Assembly: GCF_003285265.1 (NCBI RefSeq) | Contig: NZ_CP030239.1 | Span: forward strand, 1,550,001 to 1,614,000 | Length of the DNA stretch: 64,000 nt | Origin: Paracoccus mutanolyticus | GTDB taxonomy: Bacteria; Pseudomonadota; Alphaproteobacteria; Rhodobacterales; Rhodobacteraceae | Reading direction: 5' to 3' | In this document: positions 10,583 through 20,299 of the stretch, piece by piece | Layout: each line of letters starts with the position of its first letter | Position numbering within the stretch: the first letter of the stretch is position 1 | Program-made: the position numbers and the translations under genes | Notes under the pieces: generated by a model | Told to the model about the DNA's origin: nothing | The model's database searches: none | What the model saw: the letters and a program-made list of their open reading frames with translations, nothing else

Positions 10583-10592
10583 TTAGCGCTAA
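10583..10592. promoter_or_regulatory. Palindrome in the chvE-gbpR intergenic region, candidate LysR operator
   Basis: TTAGCGCTAA is a perfect 10-bp dyad, flanked by ATG and CAT. It lies 17 bp before the LysR-family start and about 45 bp upstream of the putative chvE -35 box. That is where LysR regulators usually place their recognition site while controlling both divergent genes. It is assigned by position and symmetry only. Confidence 0.4.
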
Positions 10593-10609
10593 CATCGGGA
10601 TAAGCACGC

Positions 10610-11561
10610 ATGGCAGGCAGCCGGGACGCGGCCGAGGAACTGATCTCGCGGGGGATCAAGCTGCGCCAGCTTGCGCTGCTGGTGGCGGTGGAACGCAGCG
10701 GCCAGCTCGCCGAGCGGCGGCGATCATGAACATGACGCAGCCGGCCGCCTCGCGCATCCGGCGGATCTGGAACGGATCGTGGGCGCCGATCTGACGCTGC
10801 GTCACAGCCGGGGGGTCAGCCTGACCCCTGCCGGCGAGCGTCTGGCCGAACGTGCGCGCATCATGCTGCGCGACCTGGATATCGCCGGGCGCGAGGTGCG
10901 CGACATCGGCCGCGGCCGGCTGGGCGCGGTGCGGCTGGGCTCGGTCGCGGGGCCGTCGCTGGAGCTGGTGCTGCCGGTGGTGCGCAGCCTCGAGCGGTCC
11001 GAGCCGAACCTGCGCGTCACCATCGAGGTCGATTCCAGCGACCGGCTGGCCGCGGATCTGCTGGCCGGCGAACTGGACCTGTATCTGGGCCGCGTCCCCG
11101 ACCGGCTGGACCCCGCCAGCTTCGACCTGGTGCCGATCGGTCCCGAGCCCCTGTCGCTGATCGTGGGCCGGGATCACCCGCTCGGCGGGAACCCCTGCGG
11201 CCTGTCGGACTGCCTGGCCCACGACTGGGTCATGCAGCCGCCGGGTACCGTGCTGCGCGCCACGGTCGAACGCTATCTGCTGGACCGGGGACTGGTGCTG
11301 CCGGCCTCGGTCATCTCGACGGGGTCGCTGATGCTGACGCTGGCCTTCGTCATGCATTCGCCGGCGGTGGGGGTGCTCTCCACCTCGGCGGCACGGCTGT
11401 TCGAGGCGGAAAACCGCGGGCCCGTCCTGCGCCTGCCGGTCGCCCCAGACCTGGCGGTGACGCCCTATGCCATCGTCACCCTGCGCGGGCGCGAGCCCAC
11501 CGCCGCGGCGCGCGTCTTTCTGAACGTCCTGCGCGAGGAACTGCAGCAGCGCGCCGTCTAG
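10610..11561 (+). CDS. gbpR: LysR-family regulator, GbpR-like, two frameshifts
   Basis: The N-terminal helix-turn-helix (GIKLRQLALLVAVERSGQLA ... IMNMTQPAASRI) and a LysR substrate domain are present, with LTPAGERLAERARIMLRD linking them. Divergent placement next to chvE identifies it as the likely galactose-binding-protein regulator. The frame breaks near 10700 and again near 10765, and two added bases give a 317-residue protein of standard LysR length. The C-terminal domain from about residue 60 reads without interruption. Confidence 0.82.
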
Positions 11562-11863
11562 GCGCCGGCGCGCACATCGGCCCAGTCGGGATGCCGGTCG
11601 AACTGGATGCGCACATAGCTGCAGGCCGGCACGATCCGCAGGCCCTTGCTGCGGGCATCCTGGACCAGCCGGTCCACCAGCGCGCCCGCCGCGCCGCTGC
11701 CGCGCATGGCGGGGGGCGCATAGGTGTGATCGGCAACGATGGTTCCGGGGCCGGCGGCGCGCCAGGTCAGTTCCGCCTCGCCCTGGATGCCGGGCAGGGC
11801 GACGGAATAGCGGCCCGAGGATCCGTTATCCTCGTGGCGGACATTGGGACGGGGCTGGGACAC
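11558..11863 (-). CDS. Small GNAT-fold N-acetyltransferase (YidJ-like)
   Basis: This intact protein of about 101 residues matches the short GNAT family typified by Yjdj/GCN5-related proteins: ELTW, a central acetyl-CoA loop APPAMRGSGAAGALVDRLVQ, and a C-terminal CSYVRIQFDRHPDWADV, which is the family's C-x-YV-x-x-F/W-x-x-HP-E/D motif. The start is GTG at 11863, chosen because AAGGAG lies eight bases upstream. Its stop overlaps the end of gbpR by four bases, convergently. The substrate is unknown. Confidence 0.82.
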   Translation of the reverse strand: MSQPRPNVRHEDNGSSGRYSVALPGIQGEAELTWRAAGPGTIVADHTYAPPAMRGSGAAGALVDRLVQDARSKGLRIVPACSYVRIQFDRHPDWADVRAGA

Positions 11864-11936
11864 GGGACTTCTCCTTGACCGGGGTCTGCCGGGACAACGC
11901 CCGGCAGCGGTCCCGGGGTCCATGCCCCCGGCGGGA

Positions 11937-12500
11937 TCAGGCGCGTTCGGAATATTCGAAGGTTTCGGTGTTCACGACGATGTTTTCATCCGCGCCGACG
12001 AAGGGCGGAATCATCACTCGCACGCCGTTGTCCAGGATCGCCGGCTTGAAGCTTTTCGCGGCGGTCTGGCCGTTGAGCACCGGCTCGGTCTCGGCCACGC
12101 GGCAGACGACCTTCTGCGGGATGCGTACGGACAGGGGCTCGTCGCCGTAATATTCGACGGCGGCGGTCATGCCGTCCTGCAGGAAGGGGCGGCGGTCGCC
12201 CAGCAGGTCGGCGTCCAGTTCGGTCTGTTCAAAGGTGGCGCTGTCCATGAACACCAGCTTGCCGTCGGATTCATACAGGAACTGCTGGTCCTTGAATTCC
12301 AGCTGGACCTGATCGACCTTGTCCTCGGACCGGAAGCGTTCGTTCAGCTTGCGTCCGTCGCGCAGGTTCTTCAGCTCGACCTGGGCGAATGCGCCGCCCT
12401 TGCCGGGCTTGACGTGGTTGACCTTGACCGCGGCCCACAGGCCCCCGTCGTGTTCCAGCACAAAGCCGGGCTTGATTTCATTGCCGTTGATCCGGGCCAT
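11937..12500 (-). CDS. efp: Translation elongation factor P
   Basis: EF-P binds between the P and E sites and rescues ribosomes stalled at polyproline. The 187-residue protein is intact and covers the three beta-barrel domains. The modifiable lysine lies in [10 protein letters not shown] near residue 34, and the OB-type C-terminal domain ends in [12 protein letters not shown] sigma-70-like promoter is placed upstream. The gene is monocistronic, with no obvious modification enzyme in the window. Confidence 0.96.
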   Translation of the reverse strand: MARINGNEIKPGFVLEHDGGLWAAVKVNHVKPGKGGAFAQVELKNLRDGRKLNERFRSEDKVDQVQLEFKDQQFLYESDGKLVFMDSATFEQTELDADLLGDRRPFLQDGMTAAVEYYGDEPLSVRIPQKVVCRVAETEPVLNGQTAAKSFKPAILDNGVRVMIPPFVGADENIVVNTETFEYSERA

Positions 12501-12842
12501 CCTGCAAACCTTGATATCGGGAAAGTCGGTCGGTCCGGGGTTGAACCGCCATCAGCCGGCCCTATATCCAGCCACGCGGTCCAAGGCAACCGGATCGGAC
12601 TTTCGGCGTTGTCAAGGCTGACTGAAGGGATTTGGTTGTCGTGAATCGGTTATCATTTTCGTGTTATCCGCAGATTTCGCGCGCCTTGCGCGCTATGCAT
12701 GGCTGTCATGAGGGTGAGGGCATACCGAATCAGACCCGGGATCGGCTAATCCCGACAGGCGCCGCCATTGACTGGCGATCAACATCGGCAGGGCAGGGGC
12801 CCCGCCGCTATGCGGTTTGGCAAGAATAACAGGATAAAGAAA
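12501..12842. other. Intergenic region between divergent efp and DUF6280 gene
   Basis: This 342-bp stretch has no convincing coding sequence. It contains the efp promoter on the minus strand (12561-12589). A more AT-rich patch at about 12640-12670 may hold the plus-strand promoter, but I could not place the boxes. A purine-rich stretch (AGGATAAAGAAA) just before 12843 may act as the ribosome binding site of the next gene. Confidence 0.6.
12561..12589 (-). promoter_or_regulatory. Putative sigma-70 promoter of efp
   Basis: On the minus strand TTGCCT (12589-12584) and TATAGG (12566-12561) are separated by exactly 17 bp and lie about 60 bp upstream of the efp ATG. Both boxes match four of six consensus bases. 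It is the best promoter-like pair in the interval. Confidence 0.5.
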
Positions 12843-13162
12843 ATGCGCGATTTTGTGGATGGCTCGGCTTTCAATTTTGAACAAGGACAGCGCGCCCGCA
12901 AGCTTTTTGCCGCGGTGGTGCTGGCTGCCCTGGACGATGCGATCGCGGATGACAAAAAATATGGCAACGGGCCTGATCAGATTGCACGCTGGGCACGGTC
13001 GCGCGACGGGCGCGAGGTCCTGTCCTGCGCCGGCATCGACCCGAACGACGCGTGGTCAAGGGCCTGATGGAGTTCGTGGCCAAGGGCGTGCGCACCTCGG
13101 TCGCGCTGTCGCGCGAGGAATCCGAACGCCGCCACGCCGCCGAGGAAGCCGACGCGGCCTGA
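12843..13162 (+). CDS. DUF6280 family protein, one frameshift
   Basis: This small cytoplasmic protein is widely conserved in Rhodobacteraceae and has no assigned function. The N-terminal part (MRDFVDGSAFNFEQGQRARK) and the C-terminal part (GLMEFVAKGVRTSVALSREE) are in adjacent frames. One base is missing near 13050, where the sequence AACGACGCGTGG should encode NERVV. Restored length is 106 residues. A clean terminator follows 32 bp after the stop, so it is a single-gene unit. Confidence 0.78.
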
Positions 13163-13193
13163 TCGCCCCTCCTTCGACATCTGTCGTGCTTTC

Positions 13194-13221
13194 GGCCGCC
13201 CCACGCCAGGGCGGCCTTTTT
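13194..13221 (+). terminator. Rho-independent terminator after the DUF6280 gene
   Basis: An 8-bp perfect stem (GGCCGCCC with GGGCGGCC) and a 7-base loop are followed by five T residues on the plus strand. It ends a few bases before the convergent lrgB stop. Confidence 0.85.
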
Positions 13222-13225
13222 GCTG

Positions 13226-13941
13226 TCACTGGAACAGGCGCAGCACCAGGGGCGCGATGATCGCGGTCAGCACCGCGTTCAGCCCCATGCCGATGCCGGC
13301 GAAGGCCCCCGCGGTTTCGTTCACCTGGAAGGCGCGGGCGGTGCCGATGCCATGCGCGGCCACGCCCACCGCAAAGCCGCGCGCGCGCCAGTCGCGCACG
13401 CCCAGCCCGTTCAGCAGGGGCGCACGATCACCGCGCCGAAGATCCCGGTCAGCAGCACCAGGACGGCGGTGATCGTCGGCTCGCCCCCCAGCCCCTCGGC
13501 GATGCCGATGGCGACGGGGGCGGTGGTCGATTTCGGCGCAAGGCTGGCCATCATCACCGGCGACAGGCCGAAGGCATGCCCGATCGCCAGGACCGAGGCG
13601 ATGGCCGTGACCGAGCCCGCGACCAGCGCCGCCGCCAAGGGCAGCGCCGCCCGGCGCACCCGATGCAGGTTTTCGTAAAGCGGCATCCCCAGCGCGACCG
13701 TGGCCGGACCCAGCATGAAATGGACGAATTGCGCGCCCTCGAAATAGGTCTGATAATCGGTGCCCGTCACCCCCAGCACCAGCGCCAGCAGGATCACCGC
13801 GACCAGCACCGGGTTGGCCCAGCTTTGCCGCCCCATCGCCCGGAAAAAGCGGTCCCCCAGCCAGTAGGCCACCAGCGTCGCCGTCAGCCACAGCAGCGGC
13901 CCGCGCGACAGATAGGACCAGATCATCCCCGCGTCGGTCAT
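13226..13941 (-). CDS. lrgB: LrgB/CidB-family membrane protein, one frameshift
   Basis: This polytopic inner-membrane protein of the CidB/LrgB family is associated with holin-like control of murein hydrolase export and, in other bacteria, with pyruvate or glycolate transport. Family motifs include LGPATVALGMPLYEN and SPKST-like LAPKSTTAPVAIGIAEGLGG, plus the C-terminal AHGIGTARA. The frame breaks near 13425, where GTGCGCCCC should be GTGGCGCCC. Restored length is 238 residues. The start overlaps the lrgA stop by four bases. Confidence 0.87.
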
Positions 13942-14290
13942 TCGCCCTGGCCTCCGGTGGCGCGCACGACCCAGACAAAGACCAGCGCCGCCACCGCGAT
14001 GGCCAGCGCGGTCGAGACGGTCAGCGCAAGCGCGATGGCCAGCCCGTCGCGCGGAATTCGCCCAGATGCGCCACGACGCCGACGCCCGCCGGCACGAAGA
14101 ACAGCGACAGGTTGCCCAGAAGGCCCAGCGTGACGGGGCGCAGCATCCCGGCCAGGCGGGGGCGCAGGCTGCAGCTGGCGACCAGCAGCAGAAGGCCGAT
14201 CACGGGGCCGGGGACGGGCAGGCCCAGCCCGCGGGCGGCGATCTCGCCCGCAAGCTGGAACGAAAGCAGGATGACAAGCGCGGGGATCAT
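13938..14290 (-). CDS. lrgA: LrgA/CidA-family holin-like protein, one frameshift
   Basis: This is a small membrane protein of about 117 residues with four hydrophobic segments and the family sequence PVPGPVIGLLLL. FFVPAGVGVVAH is also characteristic. The last third (DGLAIALALTVSTALAIAV) is in another frame, and one base is missing near 14055. The start at 14290 is preferred over one further upstream because the membrane segment begins directly after it. It is coupled to lrgB, its usual partner. Confidence 0.85.
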
Positions 14291-14421
14291 GGGGGATTCC
14301 GGTCGAAATATCCTCAAATCTTGTGGATAACACCGCGGCGGACCCGATATCTAGGGGGCGCGGTTGACTAAGGGGGCCGAAACCGCGAAAAATCCCCCAT
14401 GGATCCAATCGGGATGACCCC

Positions 14422-17400
14422 TTGCGTTTCGACCGGCTGCGCCTGAACGGCTTCAAGAGCTTCGTGGACCCGACCGACCTGGTCATCCACGACGGGCTGA
14501 CCGGAGTCGTCGGTCCGAACGGCTGCGGCAAGTCGAACCTGCTCGAGGCGCTGCGCTGGGTCATGGGCGAGAACCGGCCCACCGCCATGCGCGGCGAAGG
14601 GATGGAGGACGTGATCTTTGCCGGCACCGCCCGCCGGTCCGCCCGCGCCCATGCCGAGGTGACGCTGCTGATCGACAATGCCGAGCGGCTGGCCCCGGCG
14701 GGGATGAACGACAGCGACACGCTGGAAATCTCGCGCCGGATCACGCGTGACGCGGGTTCGGCCTATCGCATCAACGGGCGCGAGGTGCGGGCGCGCGACG
14801 TGCAGATGCTGTTCGCCGACGCCTCGACCGGGGCCCATTCGCCCGCGCTGGTGCGGCAGGGCCAGATCTCGGAACTGATCAACGCCAAGCCCAAGGCCCG
14901 CCGCCGCATCCTTGAGGAAGCGGCCGGCATTTCCGGCCTTTACCAGCGCCGGCACGAGGCCGAGCTGAAGCTGAACGCCGCCGAGGCGAACCTGGCGCGG
15001 CTGGACGACACGCTGGATCAGCTGTCGGCGCAGGCCGCCTCGCTGGCCCGGCAGGCCCGCGCCGCCGCCCGCATCGCGAGATCGGCGCCGCCCTGCGCCG
15101 GGCCGAAGGGATGCTGCTGTATCGCCGTTGGGCCGAGGCCGACCAGGCCCGCGCCGCCGCGGCCGAGGCGCTGCAGGATGCCCTGCGCGCCGCCGCCGGG
15201 GCCGAGGCGCAGGCCCGCCGCGCCATCGCCGCGCGCGAGACCGCCGATGCCGCCCTGCCGCCGCTGCGGGACGAGGAGCAGGTCGCCGCCGCCATCCTGT
15301 CGCGCGCCACCGTCGAGCGCGAGGCCCTGGACGAGGCCGAGGCCCGCGCCGCCCAGGCGATCCGCACGCTGGTCGCGCGCATCGCCCAGCTTGACCGCGA
15401 CCTCGAGCGCGAGGCGGGGCTGAACCGCGACGCCGGCGAGGTCATCGCCCGGCTGGAGGCCGAACGGCAGGATCTGGAGCAGGCCGGCCGGGGCCACGAC
15501 GACCGTCTGGCTGCCGCTGGCGAGGCCGCCGACGAGGCCGCCGAGGCGCTGCGCCTGGTCGAGACGCGGCTGGCCGAGCTGACCGACGAAGCCGCCCGGC
15601 TGGCCGCCGCCATCAATCCGCCGAACGGCTGGCCCATGACCTGCGCCAGATGCAGGCCCGCGCCGACCGCGCGGCGGTCGCGGCCGAGGAAAAGCTTGCC
15701 GCCGCGTCCAGGGCCGGGACCGGCGCCGAGGCCGCCCGGGAGGCCGCCGAGGCGGCGATGGAGGCGGCCCGCGCCCGCGCCGAACTGGCCGAGGAGGCCT
15801 TGGCCGCCGCCGAGGAGGAGCGCAGCGCCCTGGAGGACGCCGAGGCCGAGGCCCGCGCCGCCCGCGCCGAGGCCGAGGGCGGCTTTCGGCGCTGGCGGCC
15901 GAGATGGCGGCGCTGCGCCGGCTGGTCGAACGCGGCCAGGGCACGGGCTCGGTCCGGACCTGGTGCGGGTGGCGCGCGGCCACGAGACGGCCTTCGGCGC
16001 CGCGCTGGGCGACGATCTGCAGGCCGCGCTGGTCAGCGAGGGGTCGGGTTGGCACGCGCTGCCGCCCTGCGACGGCCCGGCGCTGCCGGTCCCGGCCCTG
16101 GCGCCGCAGTCGAGGCGCCGGCCGCGCTGGCCCGGCGTCTGGCGCAGGTCGGGCTTGTGCCCGACGCGGAAACCGGCGCCGCGCTGCAACCCGGCCTTGC
16201 GCCGGGGCAAAGGCTGGTGACGCTGGCGGGCGATCTGTTCCGCTGGGACGGGATGCGGGTGATGGCGGGGGAGTCCGTCTCGGCCGCGGCGCTGCATCTG
16301 CAGAAGGTGAACCAGCTGGCCGAGCTGTCGGCCCAGGCCGAGGCCGCCCGGACCCGTGCCGAGCGTACACAGGCCGTACACCGGGCGTGCACCGAACGGC
16401 ACGCCGCCGCGACCGAGGCCGAAAAGCGCGCCCGCGACCTGCGGCGCGAGGCCGAGCGCGGCCTGTCGGACGCCGCCCGTGCCGCGACCCGCGCGGAATC
16501 CGACCTGTCTCTGGCGCAAGGCCGGGCCGAGGCGGCGCGCGCGGAACTGGCGCGCCACCGCGCCGACGCGGACGATGCCGGCGCCCGCCTGGCCGAGGCC
16601 GAGCGCGCGCTGGCCGATCTGCCCGAGCGCGCCGCCGCCGCCCAGGCGCTGGACCATGCCCGCATGGGGGTCGAGGCCGCGCGCATCGCCACGCTGACCC
16701 GGCGCGGCGCGCTGGACGAGATCCGGCGCGAAGCCGAGGCCCGTGCCCGGCGCCTGGCCGAGATCGCGCGCGAGGTGGCCGGCTGGCGCCAGCGGCTGGA
16801 CCAGGCCGGCACCCGCGCCGCCGAACTGGCCGCCCGGCGCGAGGCAGCGCCCTGGAGCTGGAGGAGGCCGAGGCCCAGCCCGAGGTCCTGGCCGAGCGCC
16901 GCGCGGTCCTGACCGAGGCCGAGGCGCAGGCGAGCGCCCGCCTGACCCGCGCCCGCGCCGCCCTGTCCGCCGCCGAACAGGCCCAGCGCCTTGCCGCCGA
17001 GGCCGAGCGCGAGGCCGAGCGCGCCGCATCCGACGCGCGCGAGGCCCGCGCCGCCCGCGAGGCCCGCGCCGAGGCGGCGGCCGAGGCCGAGGCGCAGGCC
17101 CGCGCCCGCATCCTGGAGGATGCCGAAACCACGCCGCAGGCGCTGCTGGAAAGCCTGGGCTCGGTCGACGCGACGGCCCTCGACGCGCTCGAGGCGCAGA
17201 TCGCCCGGCTGCGCCAGCAACGCGAGGGCTTGGGCGCGGTCAACCTGCGCGCCGACGACGACAAGGCGGAGCTGGAAACCGAACGCGACCGGCTGGCCGC
17301 CGAAAAGGACGACCTGGCCGAGGCGATCCGCAAGCTGCGCCAGGGCATCGCCAGCCTGAACCGCGAGGGGCGCGACCGGCTGCTGGCGGCCTTCGACACG

Positions 17401-17850
17401 GTGAACCGCAATTTCACCACGCTGTTCACCCATCTGTTCGGCGGCGGCGAGGCGCGGCTGGTGCTGGTCGAATCCGACGATCCGCTTGAGGCGGGGCTGG
17501 AAATCCTGTGCCAGCCGCCGGGAAAGAAGCTGAGCACGCTGAGCCTTTTGTCGGGGGGCGAACAGACGCTGACCGCGCTGGCGCTGATCTTTGCCGTCTT
17601 TCTGGCCAATCCCGCGCCGATCTGCGTTCTGGATGAGGTCGACGCGCCGCTGGACGACGCCAACGTCACCCGGTTCTGCGACCTGATGGACGAAATGACC
17701 CGCCGCACCCGGACGCGCTTTCTGGTCATCACCCACCATGCGGTGACGATGGCGCGGATGGACCGCCTGTTCGGGGTGACGATGGTGGAACAGGGCGTCA
17801 GCCAGCTGGTCAGCGTGGACCTGACCCGCGCAGAGGCTCTGGTCGCCTGA
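14422..17850 (+). CDS. smc: Chromosome segregation protein SMC, about six frameshifts
   Basis: SMC is the ATPase that organises and segregates the chromosome. The N-terminal head has Walker [11 protein letters not shown], the C-terminal head has signature LSGGEQTL and Walker [12 protein letters not shown], and the middle is Ala/Glu/Arg-rich coiled coil with a central hinge. The start appears to be TTG at 14422. The frame changes near 15080, 15620, 15890, 15955, 16110 and 16845, and six added bases give 1144 residues, a normal size. Because both ATPase halves are fully conserved and the gene is essential in relatives, the breaks are more likely sequence errors than decay. Confidence 0.9.
16364..16396 (+). 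repeat. Three 11-bp GTACACC iterons inside smc
   Basis: Three consecutive 11-bp units read CGTACACAGGC, CGTACACCGGG and CGTGCACCGAA. The first 31 bases match, at 27 positions, the minus strand of the array at 56752-56784 beside ftsK. They encode part of the SMC coiled coil. Whether they are bound by a protein is unknown. Confidence 0.6.
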
Positions 17851-17894
17851 AGGGCAAGCGGCTATAGGCCGCCCAACCCCTTGCGGAGCCGTCC

Positions 17895-18353
17895 ATGCCC
17901 GTCCTGCCCGCCCTGCTGTTCGCCGCCGTCCTGCAGACGGCGCCCGCCCCCATGCCGGGGCAGGTGCTGGGCGATCCCGCCCAGATCGGCGCCATCCTGT
18001 CCCAGCTTGGCCTGCCCGTCACCTGGGGACGGGACGTGCAGGGCCTGGCCGCCCTGGAAAGCGAGATCGACGGCACGCTGTTCAACGTCTATTTCTACGA
18101 TTGCGCGCCCCTGTGCCGGCGCATGCAGTTCGTCACCGGCTTTACCCTGACCAGCCCGATGACGCCCGAGGACGCGAACGGCTGGAACCGCGACCATCCC
18201 TTCGGCAAGGTCGTGCTGACGGACGAGGGCCAGCCCTATCTGGAAATGGATATCGGGCTTGCAGAGGACGGCCTGGGGCGCAAGAATTTCGAGGACGCGC
18301 TGGCCACCTGGCGCGACACCCTGCGCGATTTCCGCGCCGCCATCAGCAACTAG
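17895..18353 (+). CDS. Secreted YbjN-domain protein
   Basis: This intact 152-residue protein has a short N-terminal signal-like segment (LPALLFAAVLQTAPA). The body resembles YbjN sensory-domain proteins: a folded alpha/beta unit with FNVYFYDCAPLCRRMQF and a conserved two-cysteine segment. Function is not known. It follows smc by 44 bp and precedes the RidA gene, all in one direction. A GGAG lies upstream of the ATG. Confidence 0.7.
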   Translation: MPVLPALLFAAVLQTAPAPMPGQVLGDPAQIGAILSQLGLPVTWGRDVQGLAALESEIDGTLFNVYFYDCAPLCRRMQFVTGFTLTSPMTPEDANGWNRDHPFGKVVLTDEGQPYLEMDIGLAEDGLGRKNFEDALATWRDTLRDFRAAISN

Positions 18354-18362
18354 AGGGGCTTC

Positions 18363-18797
18363 ATGAGCATCGAAAGCAAACTGACCGAACTGGGCATCAC
18401 CCTGCCCGAGGCGCCGGCGCCGGCGGCGAACTATGTGCCTTGGGTGATTTCGGGGAACCTGCTGTTCGTCTCGGGGCAGATCTCGGCGCTCAAGGGCCGG
18501 CTGGGCGACGATTGGCGGTCGAGCAGGGCGCCGAGGCCGCGCGCGGCTGCGGGCTGTCGCTGCTGGCGCAGGCGCGGGCGGCGCTGGGGTCGCTGGACCG
18601 GGTGGCGCGCGTGGTCAAGCTGGGCGGCTTCGTCAATTCGACCGCGACCATCACCGACCAGCCCAGGTGATCAACGACGCTCGCCTGATGGCCGAGGGTT
18701 CGGCGACAAGGGCCGCCATGCCCGTGCCGCCGTCTCGGCCCCCTCGCTGCCGCGCGGCGTCGCGGTCGAGATCGAGGCCATCTTCGCGATCGCATGA
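18363..18797 (+). CDS. RidA/YjgF-family protein, several frameshifts
   Basis: RidA proteins hydrolyse reactive enamine/imine intermediates from PLP enzymes. The N-terminus (LTELGITLPEAPAPAANYVP, then NLLFVSGQ) and the ends (VKLGGFVNSTATITDQP; FGDKGRHARAAVSAPSLPRG) match the RidA subgroup of about 150 residues that carries the catalytic arginine in HARAAV. Frames change near 18510 and at least twice between 18660 and 18720. The stop overlaps the GDPD start, so the two are coupled. Confidence 0.78.
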   Translation: MSIESKLTELGITLPEAPAPAANYVPWVISGNLLFVSGQISALKGRLGDDWRSSRAPRPRAAAGCRCWRRRGRRWGRWTGWRAWSSWAASSIRPRPSPTSPGDQRRSPDGRGFGDKGRHARAAVSAPSLPRGVAVEIEAIFAIA

Positions 18798-19521
18798 TGG
18801 GCCTGCATCGGGGTTTCCTGGACCGGCCCATCGCCCATCGCGGGCTGCACGGGCCGGGCGTGCCGGAAAACAGCATGGCGGCGTTCCGCGCCGCCATCGC
18901 CGCCGGCTACGGCATCGAATGCGACATCCAGCGCGCCATGGACGATACGCCCATGGTGTTTCACGATTACGAACTAGCCCGGCTGACCGATATCGAGAAC
19001 GGCACCGTCGCCGCGAGCACGCCGGCGCAGCTGGCCAGGCTGCACCTGCTTGAGACGCAGGAGACCATCCCGACGCTGCGCGAGATGCTTGACGCGGTGG
19101 CGGGCCGGGTGCCCCTGCTGATCGAGATCAAGGACCCGACCATCGCCTCGGGCCCGGATGTGGGCGCCTTGCCCGGCAGGGTGGCCGAGGCCTTGCGCGT
19201 CGAATATCTGCTTGATGGCGGTCATGTCCTTCCAGTCCTGCCTGGCCCGATCCGATGCCAGGGCGGGATCACGCTCCACAGCCTTGAAGCTGTAGAACGT
19301 CGATGGTGCGATCCCCAGAACCCGGCAGATCGGCCCGACACCGAATTCGCCGGGTGGCGGCGGGGTTCGTCTCGCACGACCACACGGACCTTGCCAACCT
19401 GGCGGTGGCGGCCTTGGCGGCGCAGCGGGCGTGCCGATCCTGTGCGCCATGTTCGCCCGCCGATGAGGCCGAGGCGCGGCGCCTTGCGCGGAACATCACC
19501 TTCGAGGGGTATCTGCCATGA
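18794..19521 (+). pseudogene. Glycerophosphodiester phosphodiesterase, interior replaced by IS3 fragment
   Basis: The N-terminal 135 residues match GDPD: AHRGLHGPGVPENSMAAF, IECDIQ, VFHDYEL and LIEIKD give the catalytic His pair and metal-binding acids. The end (FVSHDHTDLANLAVAALA ... NITFEGYLP) is also recognisable. Between about 19198 and 19352 the native sequence is replaced by part of an IS3-type transposase in reverse orientation, with frame changes. The replaced length is close to that expected for the missing GDPD piece. The stop overlaps the SDR start (ATGA). Confidence 0.82.
19198..19352 (-). mobile_element. IS3-family transposase (OrfB) fragment
   Basis: Read on the minus strand, about 51 codons give an IS3 OrfB segment: FGVGPICRVLGIAPSTFYSF, followed by KAVERDPALASDRARQDW. 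The family signature is the V-x-PIC-x-VL-x-IAPSTYY sequence before the catalytic core. No terminal inverted repeats, OrfA or DDE residues are present, so this is a fragment and not an element. It sits inside a GDPD gene. Confidence 0.8.
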
Positions 19522-20268
19522 CCAGCCAGAGGGAACCATGCTTGTGACCGGCGGCTCGCGCGGGATCGGGCGCGCGGTGGCGCTGATGGCGGCCGAGCGC
19601 GGCTGGGACATCGCGCTGAACTGGCGCGGCGACCGCGCCGCCGCCGAGGAGACCGCCGCCCGCATCCGCGACCTGGGCCGCCGGGTTGTCGTGTCGCAAG
19701 GCGACGTGTCGGTCGAGGCCGACGTGATCCGCGTCTTTGACGAGGCCGAGGCGCCATCGGGCGGCTGGACGCGGTGGTCGTCAACGCCGGCATCGCCGCC
19801 CCCGCCATGCGGCTGGCCGAGATGGGCCTGGACCGGATCGAGCGGGTGATCCGCGTGAACGTCACCGGCGCGCTGCTGACCTGCCGCGAGGCGGCGCGGC
19901 GCATGGGCCGCACGGGCGAGCCCACGGCCAGCATCACCATCATCGGCTCGGCCGCGTCGCGGCTGGGGGGCGGCGGGCAATATGTGGATTACGCCGCGTC
20001 CAAGGCGGCGGTCGAGGCGCTGACGAACGGCCTGTCGAAGGAACTGGCAGGCGACGGCATCCGCGTCAACCTGATCCGCCCGGGCCTGATCGAGACCGAC
20101 ATCCATGCCGAGATCGGCGACCCGGACCGGCCGCGCAAGCTGGCGCGGTCCGTGCCGATGAGCCGCCCCGGCAGCGCGGACGAGGTGGCCGAGGGGGTGG
20201 TGTGGCTGGCCTCGCCGCAGGCCGGCTATGTCACCGGCGCGATCCTGGATATCGCCGGCGGGCGCTGA
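19518..20268 (+). CDS. Short-chain dehydrogenase/reductase, two frameshifts
   Basis: This is a classical SDR. The NAD(P) motif is VTGGSRGIG near residue 15, the NAG motif is VVVNAGIAAP, the catalytic serine lies in IIGSAASR, and the YxxxK pair lies in YVDYAASKAA. The C-terminus ends VTGAILDIAGGR. The ATG at 19518 overlaps the upstream stop; a base is missing between it and MLVTGG at 19538, and another near 19755. With two added bases it has 250 residues. Substrate is unknown. Confidence 0.85.
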
Positions 20269-20299
20269 CAAAGCCCGCCCGCGCCCCTATCTTCGCTGC

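Noticed and set aside
8650..10794. A 714-codon open frame on the plus strand, and many other long antisense frames
   Set aside because: These lie opposite well-supported genes (gguA, chvE) and have His/Asp/Arg/Gly-rich translations typical of reverse frames in high-GC DNA. No family features were seen.
14340..14421. TTGACT as the -35 box of smc
   Set aside because: TTGACT near 14364 has no acceptable -10 sequence at 16-18 bp spacing, so I did not list it as a promoter.
19198..19352. Complete IS3 insertion in the GDPD gene
   Set aside because: Only about 51 codons of OrfB are present, without inverted repeats, OrfA or target duplication.
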